Shown in pieces: positions 37,190 to 45,661 of a stretch of 64,000 bases of DNA. The notes under the pieces are model-generated. The model searched no databases. It worked only from the letters and a program-made list of their open reading frames with translations, and was not told where the DNA came from. The stretch is taken from positions 205,686-269,685 of the forward strand of contig NZ_QKMR01000004.1 in NCBI RefSeq assembly GCF_003208175.1, given 5' to 3'. Source of the stretch: Ruminiclostridium sufflavum DSM 19573. Its GTDB lineage: Bacteria > Bacillota > Clostridia > Acetivibrionales > DSM-1351. Positions within the stretch are counted from its first letter, which is position 1. Every line of letters begins with the position of its first letter. Both the position numbers and the translations under genes were made by a program.

Positions 37190-37810
37190 ATGAAAAATGG
37201 CAAATTTATAACTTTTGAAGGCACAGACGGCTCGGGAAAAACCACCCAAATAAAGCTGCTGGAAGGGTATGTGAGAGAAAAGGGATATGAAGTAGTTCTG
37301 TCACGTGAACCCGGAGGCACAAAAGTCAGCGAGTCGATTAGAGACATAATCCTTGATCCTTCAAACACAGATATTACTCCGTTGACTGAAATGATAATGT
37401 ATGCGGCATCAAGGGCGCAGCATGTTGCACAGGTAATCCGGCCGGCGGTGGAAGCCGGAAAAGTAGTAATTTGTGATAGATTTGTTGATTCCAGCTATGC
37501 GTATCAGGGAAGCGGAAGAGGAGTCGATCTCAGGATAATAGCAGATGTCAACAGAGTGGCTATAGATGGAATGAGCCCGGATATGACATTTTTTCTTGAT
37601 ATAGCTCCTGAGACGGCAATAAAAAGAAGAATAAATGCATCCGGGGCTGATAGAATAGAGCAGGAAAAGATAGACTTTCACAGACGTGTATATGAGGGCT
37701 ATAAAAAAATGGCATTACTTTTTCCGGAAAGAATCAGGGCAATTGATGCCAATAAATCGATAAGTGAGATTTCTTCTCAAATAATCGAGTGTCTGAATGA
37801 ACTTCTATAA
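37190..37810 (+). CDS. tmk: Thymidylate kinase
   Basis: 206 residues, ATG 37190 with CTGGAGGA upstream. P-loop FEGTDGSGKTTQ, the DRX motif in ICDRFVDSS, and SREPGGT identify dTMP kinase, which makes dTDP for DNA synthesis. Full family length. It opens the conserved tmk-darA-yaaR-holB-ricT block; the next gene starts 25 bp after its stop. Confidence 0.97.
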   Translation: MKNGKFITFEGTDGSGKTTQIKLLEGYVREKGYEVVLSREPGGTKVSESIRDIILDPSNTDITPLTEMIMYAASRAQHVAQVIRPAVEAGKVVICDRFVDSSYAYQGSGRGVDLRIIADVNRVAIDGMSPDMTFFLDIAPETAIKRRINASGADRIEQEKIDFHRRVYEGYKKMALLFPERIRAIDANKSISEISSQIIECLNELL

Positions 37811-37835
37811 AATATTTATTAAGGGGGCATGCTTT

Positions 37836-38174
37836 ATGAAACTGGTTTTTGCAGTTGTTCATGATGAGGACGGCCGTAAAGTAATGGATGAACTTAATAA
37901 GAGTGGCTTTGGGGTCACGAAGATGTGCTCTTCGGGAGGCTTCCTGAAGGCAGGGAATACAACTTTACTGGTTGGTGTGGAGGAAGAAAAGCTGGATGAG
38001 GTAGTTGCTATCATTGAGAAAAAATCAAAAAGCAGAAAGCAGGTTATTAACACACCGGCTACACCTGGCGGACTTGATGCCATGAGTGGAATGTATATGC
38101 CGTATCCGGTTGAGGTAGTTGTTGGAGGGGCGACTATATTTGTAGTCGATGTAGAGAGATTTTATAAAATATAA
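37836..38174 (+). CDS. darA: Cyclic-di-AMP receptor, PII-like
   Basis: 112 residues from ATG 37836 (AAGGGGGC upstream); the in-frame ATG at 37797 would overlap tmk and lacks a ribosome site. The sequence matches DarA/PstA/YaaQ: a ferredoxin-like PII fold with MKLVFAVVHDEDG, GVTKMCSSGGFLKAGNTTLL and the C-terminal EVVVGGATIFVVDVERF. It binds c-di-AMP as a trimer and signals to unknown partners. Its position after tmk is conserved in Firmicutes. Confidence 0.95.
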   Translation: MKLVFAVVHDEDGRKVMDELNKSGFGVTKMCSSGGFLKAGNTTLLVGVEEEKLDEVVAIIEKKSKSRKQVINTPATPGGLDAMSGMYMPYPVEVVVGGATIFVVDVERFYKI

Positions 38175-38212
38175 ATTATTATTAAATATGCACTTTGGGG
38201 AGTGAGTAAGCC

Positions 38213-38662
38213 ATAAAAATTCAGGATGCATCTAACAATTCCAGAATTAAGACCTTTCCTGAGAGAGATGAAAGGGCTGTCAGAAATGAAAGAGATATTA
38301 ATTTTGCATCTCAGCTGAGAAGGCTGGAAACTGTAAATTATGAGGAAAGAATAAGGACACTTGCCGATAAGATACAGAGTCAGGGTAAGAAGCTGGGGAA
38401 AAAAGCGGATATACGTGACTTGAAAATTTACAAGCAGTTAATATCCGAATTTCTTGATGAGGCAGTTGCTCACTCTCACAGCTTTTCAAAAAAAAGCTTT
38501 TTGGATAGACGGGGAAGGCACAGGGTGTATGCTATTATCAATAAGATAAATGAAGAGCTGATTGAGCTTACAAATGAGGTGCTTAAAGCAGAGCAGGATA
38601 ATATCAGCATATTAAAAAAGCTGGATGATATCAGGGGGTTAATTCTGGATTTGTTCTTATAG
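38213..38662 (+). CDS. yaaR: YaaR family (DUF327) protein, probable ATA start
   Basis: 149 residues if read from ATA 38213, close to the 146 of B. subtilis YaaR. GGGGAG ends about 10 nt upstream, and the codon series reads (ATA)-Lys-Ile-Gln-Asp, matching the family's MKI start. An in-frame TAA lies two codons before it, and the first conventional start in frame is TTG 38420, which would remove 69 conserved residues including RRLETVNYEERIRTLADKIQSQG split into helical segments. The protein is charged, helical and soluble, of unknown function, and always sits between darA and holB. The initiation codon is the oddity here. Confidence 0.8.
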   Translation: MKIQDASNNSRIKTFPERDERAVRNERDINFASQLRRLETVNYEERIRTLADKIQSQGKKLGKKADIRDLKIYKQLISEFLDEAVAHSHSFSKKSFLDRRGRHRVYAIINKINEELIELTNEVLKAEQDNISILKKLDDIRGLILDLFL

Positions 38663-38730
38663 GATATGCCTTCTAAGTCGTAAGACAGCTCTTGGAGAGG
38701 GATACCGTAGGCGGGAGGTTGAAGCTTATA

Positions 38731-39717
38731 ATGTTAGGGCACCAAAAGGTGTTGAAAACCTTAAGGGCAGCGATAAAAAACAATAATGTAAGTCATGCAT
38801 ATATATTTGAAGGAGCGAATGGCATCGGAAAAAGAGAGACTGCTTTGGCGTTTTCTTCTGTGCTTATGTGTGAAGCTGAAGACGGACCTTGCGGAAAGTG
38901 CAAAGCCTGCCTGTTATTTCAGCAGGGCTCTCATCCGGATTTTCAGGAAATATATGCAGAGGATGACAAAAGCATTAGTGTTGAAAACATCAGAAACTTA
39001 CTGAAGGGGCTTGTAATAAGACCGTTATATTCGGAATATAAAATATTTCTAATAAACAATGCGGACAAAATGACTGTGCAGGCTCAGAATGCGCTGCTCA
39101 AGTCACTTGAAGAGCCTCCGCCTTACGTGGTGTTTATACTTGCAGTACAGTCCTCGGCAGCTATGACGCCTACTATTCGTTCCAGATGCCGGAGAATTTT
39201 CTTTAATAAATTAACTTATGAAGAAATTATGGGTATCCTCAAAGAGAAATATGGAAATAGTAAGCCTGAGTGGGATTTTATAGTGCCATATTCAGACGGT
39301 GTAATTGGTACTGCAATAGGTTTATTGGATTCACCGCATTATCTGGAAATACGGGATGAGGTTTTGGATAAGGTGGTGCAGCTGTTGAATTCGCAGGATT
39401 TGGATTTGTTTTCGCTGTATGGGCTTTTTGAAAAAAATGATGACAAGATAGATTTTATATTGCGTGTAATGCTGCTGTTTTTCAGGGATATGCTGGTATA
39501 CAGGCAAACAGGTGATTTTAGGATATTGATTAATTCAGATAAAAAAGATATGATTATTAAGAATACCGGTATAAAAGTATCCGGCATAATGAAGTGTATA
39601 AGTGCTGTCTGGAGTGCAAAAAAGAGCTTAGAGGTAAATGCGAACTTTCAGCTTGCAATTGAAGTAATGCTGATGAAAATTCAGCAGAATTCGTCAAAGC
39701 AAAGCGTTGTTTCATAA
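38731..39717 (+). CDS. holB: DNA polymerase III delta' subunit
   Basis: 328 residues from ATG 38731. The AAA+ clamp-loader fold shows GHQKVLKTLRAAI, NNVSHAYIFEG, Walker A GANGIGKRE, a four-cysteine zinc module (CEAEDGPCGKCKAC), the Walker B-like region ending in DKMTVQAQNALLKSLEEPP and sensor 1 (SRCRRIFF). Part of the clamp loader that places the beta clamp on DNA. GGGAGG ends 12 nt before the ATG, a rather long spacing; an ATA codon directly before the ATG is at 9 nt. Gene order darA-yaaR-holB-ricT is conserved. Confidence 0.93.
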   Translation: MLGHQKVLKTLRAAIKNNNVSHAYIFEGANGIGKRETALAFSSVLMCEAEDGPCGKCKACLLFQQGSHPDFQEIYAEDDKSISVENIRNLLKGLVIRPLYSEYKIFLINNADKMTVQAQNALLKSLEEPPPYVVFILAVQSSAAMTPTIRSRCRRIFFNKLTYEEIMGILKEKYGNSKPEWDFIVPYSDGVIGTAIGLLDSPHYLEIRDEVLDKVVQLLNSQDLDLFSLYGLFEKNDDKIDFILRVMLLFFRDMLVYRQTGDFRILINSDKKDMIIKNTGIKVSGIMKCISAVWSAKKSLEVNANFQLAIEVMLMKIQQNSSKQSVVS

Positions 39718-39787
39718 GCGAGGTGCTGCGGCTCTGGATTGAGCTTCGTTATTACATATGCGTTTTAATAAGAAAGGAATCATATAA

Positions 39788-40663
39788 ATGGTAAATGTAG
39801 TAGGCGTTAGGTTTAAAAATGCGGGAAAAATTTATTATTTTGATCCCGGCGAGCTTTTGATTGATTTAAACCGGAATGTAATTGTAGAAACGGCAAGAGG
39901 CATTGAATACGGACTTGTAGTTGTTCCGAACAGAGAGGTTGATGAGTCCGAGATAGTAGCGCCTCTTAAAAAAGTAATACGGATAGCCACTGAAGAGGAT
40001 GCTGCTCACGCGCAGGAGAATGACAGAAAAGAAAAGGAAGCATACAATATTTGCCTTCAAAAAATAAATGACCATAAGCTTGATATGAAGCTTATAGATG
40101 TGGAATATACCTTTGACAACAACAAAGTATTATTTTATTTCACAGCTGACGGAAGAGTTGATTTCAGAGAGCTTGTAAAGGATTTGGCTGCGGTTTTTAA
40201 AACAAGGATTGAATTAAGGCAGATTGGTGTAAGAGATGAATCAAAGATGATGGGCGGAATGGGAATATGCGGCAGAGTTCTTTGCTGCAACTCATTTTTG
40301 GGTGAGTTCCAGCCTGTTTCCATAAAAATGGCGAAGGAACAATCTCTTTCTTTGAATCCGACAAAGATATCAGGTACCTGCGGGAGGCTTATGTGCTGTC
40401 TGAAATATGAGCAGGAGGCATATGAAGACCTTTTGGGAAGAGTTCCAAAGACAGGTGCCATAGTAGACACTCCCGAGGGACATGGAACGGTTGTTGGAGT
40501 TAATTTGCTGAGAGAGGTTCTCAAGATAAAGCTTGATGAGGGAAATGACAATGAGCTCAGAGTATATAATTTCAAGGATGGTGAAGTAAAGGTTATAAAG
40601 GATGCGGCTGCCACAGATGATGCCGATATTGACTTGGAGGCTCTCAAACAGCTTGAGGATTAA
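39788..40663 (+). CDS. ricT: PSP1 domain protein RicT (YaaT), RNase Y-associated
   Basis: 291 residues, ATG 39788 with AAAGGA upstream. The PSP1 region carries the family's cysteines, GICGRVLCCNSF and GTCGRLMCCLKYE, which ligate an iron-sulfur cluster in the RicA-RicF-RicT complex of B. subtilis. That complex steers RNase Y cleavage and influences sporulation and biofilm formation. The acidic C-terminus (DDADIDLEALKQLED) is typical. A ferredoxin gene follows where B. subtilis has yabA. Confidence 0.95.
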   Translation: MVNVVGVRFKNAGKIYYFDPGELLIDLNRNVIVETARGIEYGLVVVPNREVDESEIVAPLKKVIRIATEEDAAHAQENDRKEKEAYNICLQKINDHKLDMKLIDVEYTFDNNKVLFYFTADGRVDFRELVKDLAAVFKTRIELRQIGVRDESKMMGGMGICGRVLCCNSFLGEFQPVSIKMAKEQSLSLNPTKISGTCGRLMCCLKYEQEAYEDLLGRVPKTGAIVDTPEGHGTVVGVNLLREVLKIKLDEGNDNELRVYNFKDGEVKVIKDAAATDDADIDLEALKQLED

Positions 40664-40687
40664 ATCTTTAAATTTAAATAAATTACG

Positions 40688-40716
40688 TTGTCAATAATAA
40701 AAAATGATGTTAAAAT
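40688..40716 (+). promoter_or_regulatory. Promoter of the ferredoxin gene
   Basis: TTGTCA (40688-40693), 17-bp spacer, TAAAAT (40711-40716), 62 bp before the ferredoxin ATG. Confidence 0.6.
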
Positions 40717-40778
40717 AATAGCGAATAGCATGACAATTAGAGATTGCTTTTTTCTTAATTCTTAGGAGGTGTATTTTA

Positions 40779-40949
40779 ATGGCATATTTTATAACTGATG
40801 CATGTATCAGCTGCGGAGCTTGTGAATCTGAATGTCCAGTATCCTGTATAGCTGCAGGAGACAGCGCATATGTAATAGATGCAGACACTTGCATTGAGTG
40901 CGGTGCATGTGCAAATGTCTGTCCAGTTGATGCTCCGGAACAAAAGTAA
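40779..40949 (+). CDS. 2[4Fe-4S] ferredoxin, clostridial type
   Basis: 56 residues, ATG 40779 with TAGGAGGTG 8 nt upstream. Two CxxCxxCxxxCP motifs, CISCGACESECP and CIECGACANVCP, bind two [4Fe-4S] clusters, and the length and AYFITDACISCGAC start are those of the classic clostridial ferredoxin. It is a low-potential electron carrier for hydrogenase, pyruvate:ferredoxin oxidoreductase and similar enzymes. It has its own promoter and a terminator directly after, so it is a single-gene unit inside the ricT-trmN6 interval. Confidence 0.97.
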   Translation: MAYFITDACISCGACESECPVSCIAAGDSAYVIDADTCIECGACANVCPVDAPEQK

Positions 40950-40964
40950 TATTTTCAGGCAATG

Positions 40965-41004
40965 AAGGTCAGATAAGGGGATAACCTTTATTTGGCCTTT
41001 TTTT
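40965..41004 (+). terminator. Intrinsic terminator of the ferredoxin gene
   Basis: AAGGTCAGATAAGG pairs with CCTTTATTTGGCCTT (with G-T pairs), followed by a T run ending at 41004. Confidence 0.8.
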
Positions 41005-41054
41005 CAGCAGATATAATTTAAACCATAAAATGCAACAGGTCAAGAGGTGCCGCA

Positions 41055-41804
41055 TTGGTTGAGATAAATGAGAAGGAACGAATAGATGATTTGCAGCTTA
41101 AAGGATTGAGACTGATCCAGAATACAGAAACCTTTTGCTTTGGAGTGGATGCAGTTTTATTATCTGATTTTGCAGATGTTAAAAAGGATTGCAGAGTACT
41201 TGACATTGGAACGGGTACAGGAATAATTCCCGTACTATTGGCAGGCAAAACACAGGCAAAAGCAATTGCAGGTCTTGAGATACAGGGGAATATGGCTGAA
41301 ATGGCAAATCGCAGTGTTATTTTGAATGGACTTGAAGACAGAGTTCAAATAATACATGGAGACATAAAAAGATATAGTGAATATTTCAGCAAATCCAGCT
41401 TTGAGCTGGTAGTGTCAAATCCTCCTTATACAAATAAGGGCTGCGGCCTTGTAAATCCACATGACAGCAAGGCTGTTTCAAGGCATGAGATTCTTTGCAG
41501 TCTGGAGGATGTTGTAAGCTCAGCCGCAGCATTGTTAGTGTCGGGCGGACAGCTGGCAATGGTTCATAGACCGGAAAGACTGGCAGATATAATATGCAGT
41601 ATGAGAAATAACGGAATAGAGCCTAAATATCTGAGATTTGTACATCCAAAGCCCTATAAAAAGCCAAATATGATATTGATAAAGGGAAACAGGGGAGGAA
41701 AGCCCGAGCTAAAGGTTCAGGAGCCTCTGTATGTATATAATCAGGATGGAACATATTCAGATGAAATAAACAAAATATATGGCAGAGAGGTAACAGAAAA
41801 TTGA
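41055..41804 (+). CDS. tRNA1(Val) adenine-37 N6-methyltransferase-like protein (YabB)
   Basis: 249 residues from TTG 41055 with AAGAGGTG upstream. SAM-binding DIGTGTGIIPVLL and the N6-adenine methyltransferase catalytic motif NPPYTNKG are clear, with FCFGVDAVLLSDFA as in YabB/TrmN6. It methylates an adenine in tRNA by homology, though the exact site is not known for clostridial members. The last four bases overlap rsmI, so the two are translationally coupled. The GIY-YIG gene yazA that separates them in B. subtilis is absent. Confidence 0.88.
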   Translation: MVEINEKERIDDLQLKGLRLIQNTETFCFGVDAVLLSDFADVKKDCRVLDIGTGTGIIPVLLAGKTQAKAIAGLEIQGNMAEMANRSVILNGLEDRVQIIHGDIKRYSEYFSKSSFELVVSNPPYTNKGCGLVNPHDSKAVSRHEILCSLEDVVSSAAALLVSGGQLAMVHRPERLADIICSMRNNGIEPKYLRFVHPKPYKKPNMILIKGNRGGKPELKVQEPLYVYNQDGTYSDEINKIYGREVTEN

Positions 41805-42649
41805 GTGAAAAGGGTACTCTTTATCTTGTGGCTACTCCGATAGGAAATCTTCAGGATATAACCTTCAGAGCGGTAAATACGCTTAAAGAGGTGGATATAA
41901 TTGCTGCTGAGGACACAAGGCAGTCGATAAAGCTTCTTAATCATTTTGAAATAAAGAAACCGTTAATCAGCTATCATGAGCATAATAAGAATACAAAAGG
42001 GAATTATTTAATTGAGCAGCTTCTGACAGGGGAGAATATTGCCCTGGTTTCAGATGCCGGAAGCCCTGGAATATCCGATCCCGGAGAGGATTTGGTAAGG
42101 CTTGCAATAGAAAACAATATCAAGGTAACAATGATTCCGGGGCCGGTTGCCGCTATGACAGGCTTGGTAATTTCCGGCCTGCCGGCAGGACAATTTGTTT
42201 TTGAAGGATTTCTGCCCATGAATAAAAGAGTTAGGCAGGAGCATCTGAGAAGATTGGAGAACGAAACCCGTACTATTATTTTTTATGAGGCACCCCATAA
42301 GCTTGCATATACCTTGAAGGATATATATAATGCCCTTGGAGACAGAAGGATAGCGCTTGCAAGAGAGCTTACGAAGATACATGAGGAGGTTGTAAGATGC
42401 AGTATCGGGGAGGCTATGGAAAAATATAAGACTGAACCGCCAAAGGGTGAGTTTGTACTTATAGTGGAGGGACAAAAGCAGGATGTGCTTAAAGACAGTG
42501 CCAGAGAAAAGTATTCCGAAATAAGCATTGAAGAGCATGTTCAGACATATGTCAAGGAAGGAATGACAAAAAAAGAGGCTGTAAAAAAGGCGGCAGAGGA
42601 TAGAGGCATAAGTAAAAGAGATGTGTATAATGCTGTCATGAAAAAATAA
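41801..42649 (+). CDS. rsmI: 16S rRNA (cytidine-1402 2'-O)-methyltransferase
   Basis: 282 residues from TTG 41801, which overlaps the preceding stop (TTGA). Motifs: GTLYLVATPIGNLQDIT, AAEDTRQS, DAGSPGISDPG, IPGPVAAMTGLVISGLP and FYEAPHKL, all characteristic of RsmI. It methylates the ribose of C1402 in the decoding centre. The C-terminus has the helix-turn-helix-like KKEAVKKAAEDRGISKRDVY. A bidirectional terminator separates it from convergent abrB. Confidence 0.96.
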   Translation: MSEKGTLYLVATPIGNLQDITFRAVNTLKEVDIIAAEDTRQSIKLLNHFEIKKPLISYHEHNKNTKGNYLIEQLLTGENIALVSDAGSPGISDPGEDLVRLAIENNIKVTMIPGPVAAMTGLVISGLPAGQFVFEGFLPMNKRVRQEHLRRLENETRTIIFYEAPHKLAYTLKDIYNALGDRRIALARELTKIHEEVVRCSIGEAMEKYKTEPPKGEFVLIVEGQKQDVLKDSAREKYSEISIEEHVQTYVKEGMTKKEAVKKAAEDRGISKRDVYNAVMKK

Positions 42650-42696
42650 CAGGGGACGCTAAATAAAGGAAGGTTAACCTGAGGTCTTTTTATATA

Positions 42697-42735
42697 AAAA
42701 TAAAGAGAACCGTTGATGCAGGTTCTCTTTATTTT
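42697..42735. terminator. Bidirectional terminator between rsmI and abrB
   Basis: AAAATAAAGAGAACC (42697-42711) pairs perfectly with GGTTCTCTTTATTTT (42721-42735). T/A runs flank both sides, so it can stop transcription from either direction. Confidence 0.88.
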
Positions 42736-42761
42736 AGTTGCAATTAGAAAATCAATTGATT

Positions 42762-43004
42762 TTATTTACCTTTTAATTCTTTCATGCAATCAGGGCAAAT
42801 ATTCTTTCCCTTATAAACCTGAACATCCTTTGCATTGCCGCAGAATATACATGCAGGCTCATATTTCTTAAGAATTATTGTTGAATCATCAACATAAATT
42901 TCAAGAGCGTCCTTTTCTGCGATATCAAATGTTCTACGAAGCTCAATTGGTAAAACAACCCTTCCTAACTCATCAACTTTTCTTACTATACCTGTAGATT
43001 TCAT
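42762..43004 (-). CDS. abrB: AbrB family transition-state regulator
   Basis: 80 residues. The start is the ATG at 43004, with AGGAGG 6-7 nt upstream; the longer open frame from 43043 has no ribosome site. The N-terminus is the AbrB swapped-hairpin DNA-binding domain (MKSTGIVRKVDELGRVVLPIELRRTF). The C-terminal 25 residues form a small zinc-ribbon-like knuckle, CIFCGN then CPDC, as seen in many clostridial AbrB proteins. It represses stationary-phase genes during growth. In B. subtilis abrB is also between rsmI and metS. Confidence 0.95.
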   Translation of the reverse strand: MKSTGIVRKVDELGRVVLPIELRRTFDIAEKDALEIYVDDSTIILKKYEPACIFCGNAKDVQVYKGKNICPDCMKELKGK

Positions 43005-43418
43005 AACTATATAACCTCCTATATACACTTTATATTTCGACAAACTTCGAATTTATAATACCATATATTCCATTTACCGTCAACTTTAAAATAAAAAAAA
43101 TAAAATGACATTTGAGAGTAAGAATGTAAGAAAAATACTGGATTTTAGTGCGTTTCAAGGGTTTTTTACTCATTGTGAAAAAAATATTAAATTTTTGTGA
43201 ATTTTTTATTACAAAGTAAATTACAGAGCTAGAAAAATAATACTGGGAAAAGGATATCATTTACATGAGGTTATTCGACAAAAAACGATTAAATAACCAG
43301 TCATAAAAGCTATGAAACTCAGCATATATAATTAGTAGGTATTGCTGTATTTAGGCTGTGTTTGCCAAAAAATATGAAGCTTTACTGATAACAGCTTAAA
43401 GGATTTACAGAGGTGTAT
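43005..43418. other. 414-bp intergenic region between divergent abrB and spmA
   Basis: Very AT-rich. It holds the abrB promoter on the minus strand (43055-43083) and a TTCGACAAACTTCGAA dyad within the abrB 5' leader (about 43036-43051). From about 43090 to 43400 I see no gene and no clear hairpin. spmA is expected to use a sporulation sigma factor, and I cannot assign its promoter with confidence. Confidence 0.45.
43055..43083 (-). promoter_or_regulatory. abrB promoter (minus strand)
   Basis: Read on the minus strand: TTGACG (43083-43078), 17-bp spacer, TATTAT (43060-43055), 50 bp before the abrB ATG. Confidence 0.65.
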
Positions 43419-44012
43419 ATGCTTAATTATATATGGGTTGGACTGCTTTTAATAGGCTTTATCGCAGGAGGCTTAACCGGCAGGCTTGATCAGGTGACAA
43501 AAGCTGCGATGGATTCTGCACAATCAGCTATAGTTGTGTGTTTTGGGCTTTTGGGGGTAATGTGCCTTTGGACCGGGTTAATGAAGGTGGCGGAAAAAAG
43601 CGGGCTTATTAATGTGCTCGGCAGACTTGTAAGACCTGTACTGAAATTTTTATTTCCCGATATTCCAAAGGACCACCCGGCACTTGGTGCGATAGTCATG
43701 AATCTGACAGCAAATTTTTTAGGCCTCGGAAATGCGGCAACTCCCCTTGGAATCAAAGCTATGAATGAGCTGCAAAGTCTGAACAAAAATAAGAGGTCGG
43801 CGACAGATTCCATGTGTATGTTTTTAGTGCTGAATACTGCGGCAATTCAGCTGATTCCTGCCAATATTATAGCCCTTAGAACCTCCGCAGGCTCAAAAAA
43901 GCCTGCCGAAATCATAGTATGTATCTGGATTGCATCTATATGTGCCACTATTATGGGCATTATTGCGGCAAAGCTGTTATCAAAAGCATGGAACGATAAA
44001 AATGAAAGCTAG
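43419..44012 (+). CDS. spmA: Spore maturation protein A
   Basis: 197 residues from ATG 43419 (AGAGGTG just upstream; GTG 43413 is a possible earlier start). Membrane protein with about five helices, of the nucleoside-recognition (Gate) domain type. NLTANFLGLGNAATPLGIKAM is the signature. In B. subtilis SpmA and SpmB together are needed for proper dehydration of the spore core. spmB starts within 13 bp of its stop. Confidence 0.94.
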   Translation: MLNYIWVGLLLIGFIAGGLTGRLDQVTKAAMDSAQSAIVVCFGLLGVMCLWTGLMKVAEKSGLINVLGRLVRPVLKFLFPDIPKDHPALGAIVMNLTANFLGLGNAATPLGIKAMNELQSLNKNKRSATDSMCMFLVLNTAAIQLIPANIIALRTSAGSKKPAEIIVCIWIASICATIMGIIAAKLLSKAWNDKNES

Positions 44013-44024
44013 AATGTGGTGACT

Positions 44025-44555
44025 ATGGGAGTGATAAGGAGTTTTTCGGATTTTGCAATCCCTGTAATCTTTATTGTAATATTGCTTGCGGCAGTAATAA
44101 AAAAAATCAAGGCTTATGATTTGTTTGTTGAAGGTGCCAAAGAGGGAATAGAAACAATCATCAGGATAATACCGTCGCTGGTTGGGTTATTGGTTGCAGT
44201 GGGAGTTTTTAAGGCTTCGGGGGCGATGGATATTTTAATTTACATACTGAGGCCTTTAACTGATCTTTTGGGAATGCCGCCGCAGGTAGCCCCGCTGGCA
44301 TTGTTAAGACCTATTTCAGGCAGTGCGTCATTTGCGTTTGTAACGGAAATAATAAAAAACTTCGGGCCGGATACCTTTGAAGGGAGGGTGGCTGCGGTCA
44401 TGATGGGCTCTACCGAGACTATATTCTATACCTTGGCGGTTTATTACGGAGCTGTCGGCATAAAGAATATAAGATATACTCTTGCGGCAGCTATAATGGC
44501 TGATATTATCAGTGTTATAGCATCCTTGTGGGCATGCAGGCTGGTATTCGGATAA
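44025..44555 (+). CDS. spmB: Spore maturation protein B
   Basis: 176 residues from ATG 44025; GTG 44016 and GTG 44019 in the same frame would add three residues at most and no start has a strong ribosome site. Gate-domain membrane protein with DLFVEGAKEGIETIIRIIPSLVG and LRPISGSASFAFVTEII, matching SpmB. Works with SpmA in core dehydration of the spore. This pair is inserted between abrB and metG, unlike B. subtilis. Confidence 0.94.
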   Translation: MGVIRSFSDFAIPVIFIVILLAAVIKKIKAYDLFVEGAKEGIETIIRIIPSLVGLLVAVGVFKASGAMDILIYILRPLTDLLGMPPQVAPLALLRPISGSASFAFVTEIIKNFGPDTFEGRVAAVMMGSTETIFYTLAVYYGAVGIKNIRYTLAAAIMADIISVIASLWACRLVFG

Positions 44556-44584
44556 AGGTACAGGTTACGGACGAGTAATACGGG

Positions 44585-45661
44585 CTATTGGTCTTTGTTT
44601 GACAGCAGCTGATTTTTTGCTCTTATCACATTGATAAGACCGGTATATATAAACATTCCCCGGCCTCCGGCTCTCAGTATAACCTTGCTGGTTATTTTTT
44701 TCATACCTGCGTCAGCTTTCGGATGTGTGGCATAAATACTCAGCAATATTTTAATTATAGAACCATACTTTTTAAAATAAGAATTTTTATTTTCATATGC
44801 TTTTTTAATAAAGTAAGTGATCCTGTCTTCATACTCCTTCAAATTTGTATACAAAAATATATAATTAATGCTTCTGGAAAAGAGGCTGTCATTATAGCTC
44901 AAATAGCCTTCCAATATTTTTTGAATTCCGCATATCCAGGGAAAAAAGGCATTGCTTATATTTTCCACCTCCTGCTCTGTTAAATCAGGGTTTGTGGCTA
45001 AAGCAAGCAAAAGCTGAAGCATGAGAGGTGAATCCACTGACATGCAGAATTCCCAGCTTGATATCTCTGAATATCTTTGATTATGGGCGTTGCTCCAGCT
45101 TAAAAGATTAAACTCAATATCTGCTTCGTCAGAAGAATATTTAAGGACCTGTAAATCAATAAACAGCGTCAAATAAGCGACAATATAATCCCTGACTACA
45201 CTGAAAGCAGGCAGGAGAAGCACCTTTTGCCTGCATTTTTCCACAAGAATGCTTAGATACCCGTCATCATCCTTTGAGGGGAAAAACGTAAAATATTTTA
45301 TAAAATCGTCTGAACGGATATTTGTAGCATCCTTTAATGATGAAAAAATCAGCTTGAGAAAGGATTCCGTACTTGATGAGTAATGGGAGCAGATTGTGTC
45401 CAAGTACTGAACTATCGCCTGAAAGGAAAAAATAATATCTGCAGCCAATGAAATATTTACATTGGGATAAAGAGTAAAAACAGAGGAAACTGCCAAATCA
45501 AATCTGTTTTTATCTAAAGCTTCAATAGCATATGATCTTATCAGGCGCGTTCTGATTTGCTGTGTATACCGGCTGTATTCATATATTCTTTTGGTTACCA
45601 GAGGGCAGACGGTGCCGGAGTAGTTTTTTTTGAAATTTATACAGTTTGGTAAATAACTCAT
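44585..45661 (-). CDS. DUF2600 family protein, tetraprenyl-beta-curcumene synthase-like (YtpB)
   Basis: 358 residues from the ATG at 45661, with GGAGG 5 nt upstream; the GTG at 45673 would put that site inside the gene. All helical, no signal peptide. Segments such as IVQYLDTICSH, DYIVAYLTLFIDLQVLKY and NAFFPWICGIQKILEGYL match the conserved blocks of DUF2600 (YtpB: DYLDNLCDR, the DLQ block and FPY.CGLH..LD). B. subtilis YtpB cyclises C35 tetraprenyl diphosphate to sesquarterpenes. Conservation is moderate, and some acidic residues of the family are changed (for example LDTICSH for LDNLCDR), so activity is uncertain. Convergent with spmB and divergent from metG. A spore-membrane role is possible. 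Confidence 0.7.
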   Translation of the reverse strand: MSYLPNCINFKKNYSGTVCPLVTKRIYEYSRYTQQIRTRLIRSYAIEALDKNRFDLAVSSVFTLYPNVNISLAADIIFSFQAIVQYLDTICSHYSSSTESFLKLIFSSLKDATNIRSDDFIKYFTFFPSKDDDGYLSILVEKCRQKVLLLPAFSVVRDYIVAYLTLFIDLQVLKYSSDEADIEFNLLSWSNAHNQRYSEISSWEFCMSVDSPLMLQLLLALATNPDLTEQEVENISNAFFPWICGIQKILEGYLSYNDSLFSRSINYIFLYTNLKEYEDRITYFIKKAYENKNSYFKKYGSIIKILLSIYATHPKADAGMKKITSKVILRAGGRGMFIYTGLINVIRAKNQLLSNKDQ

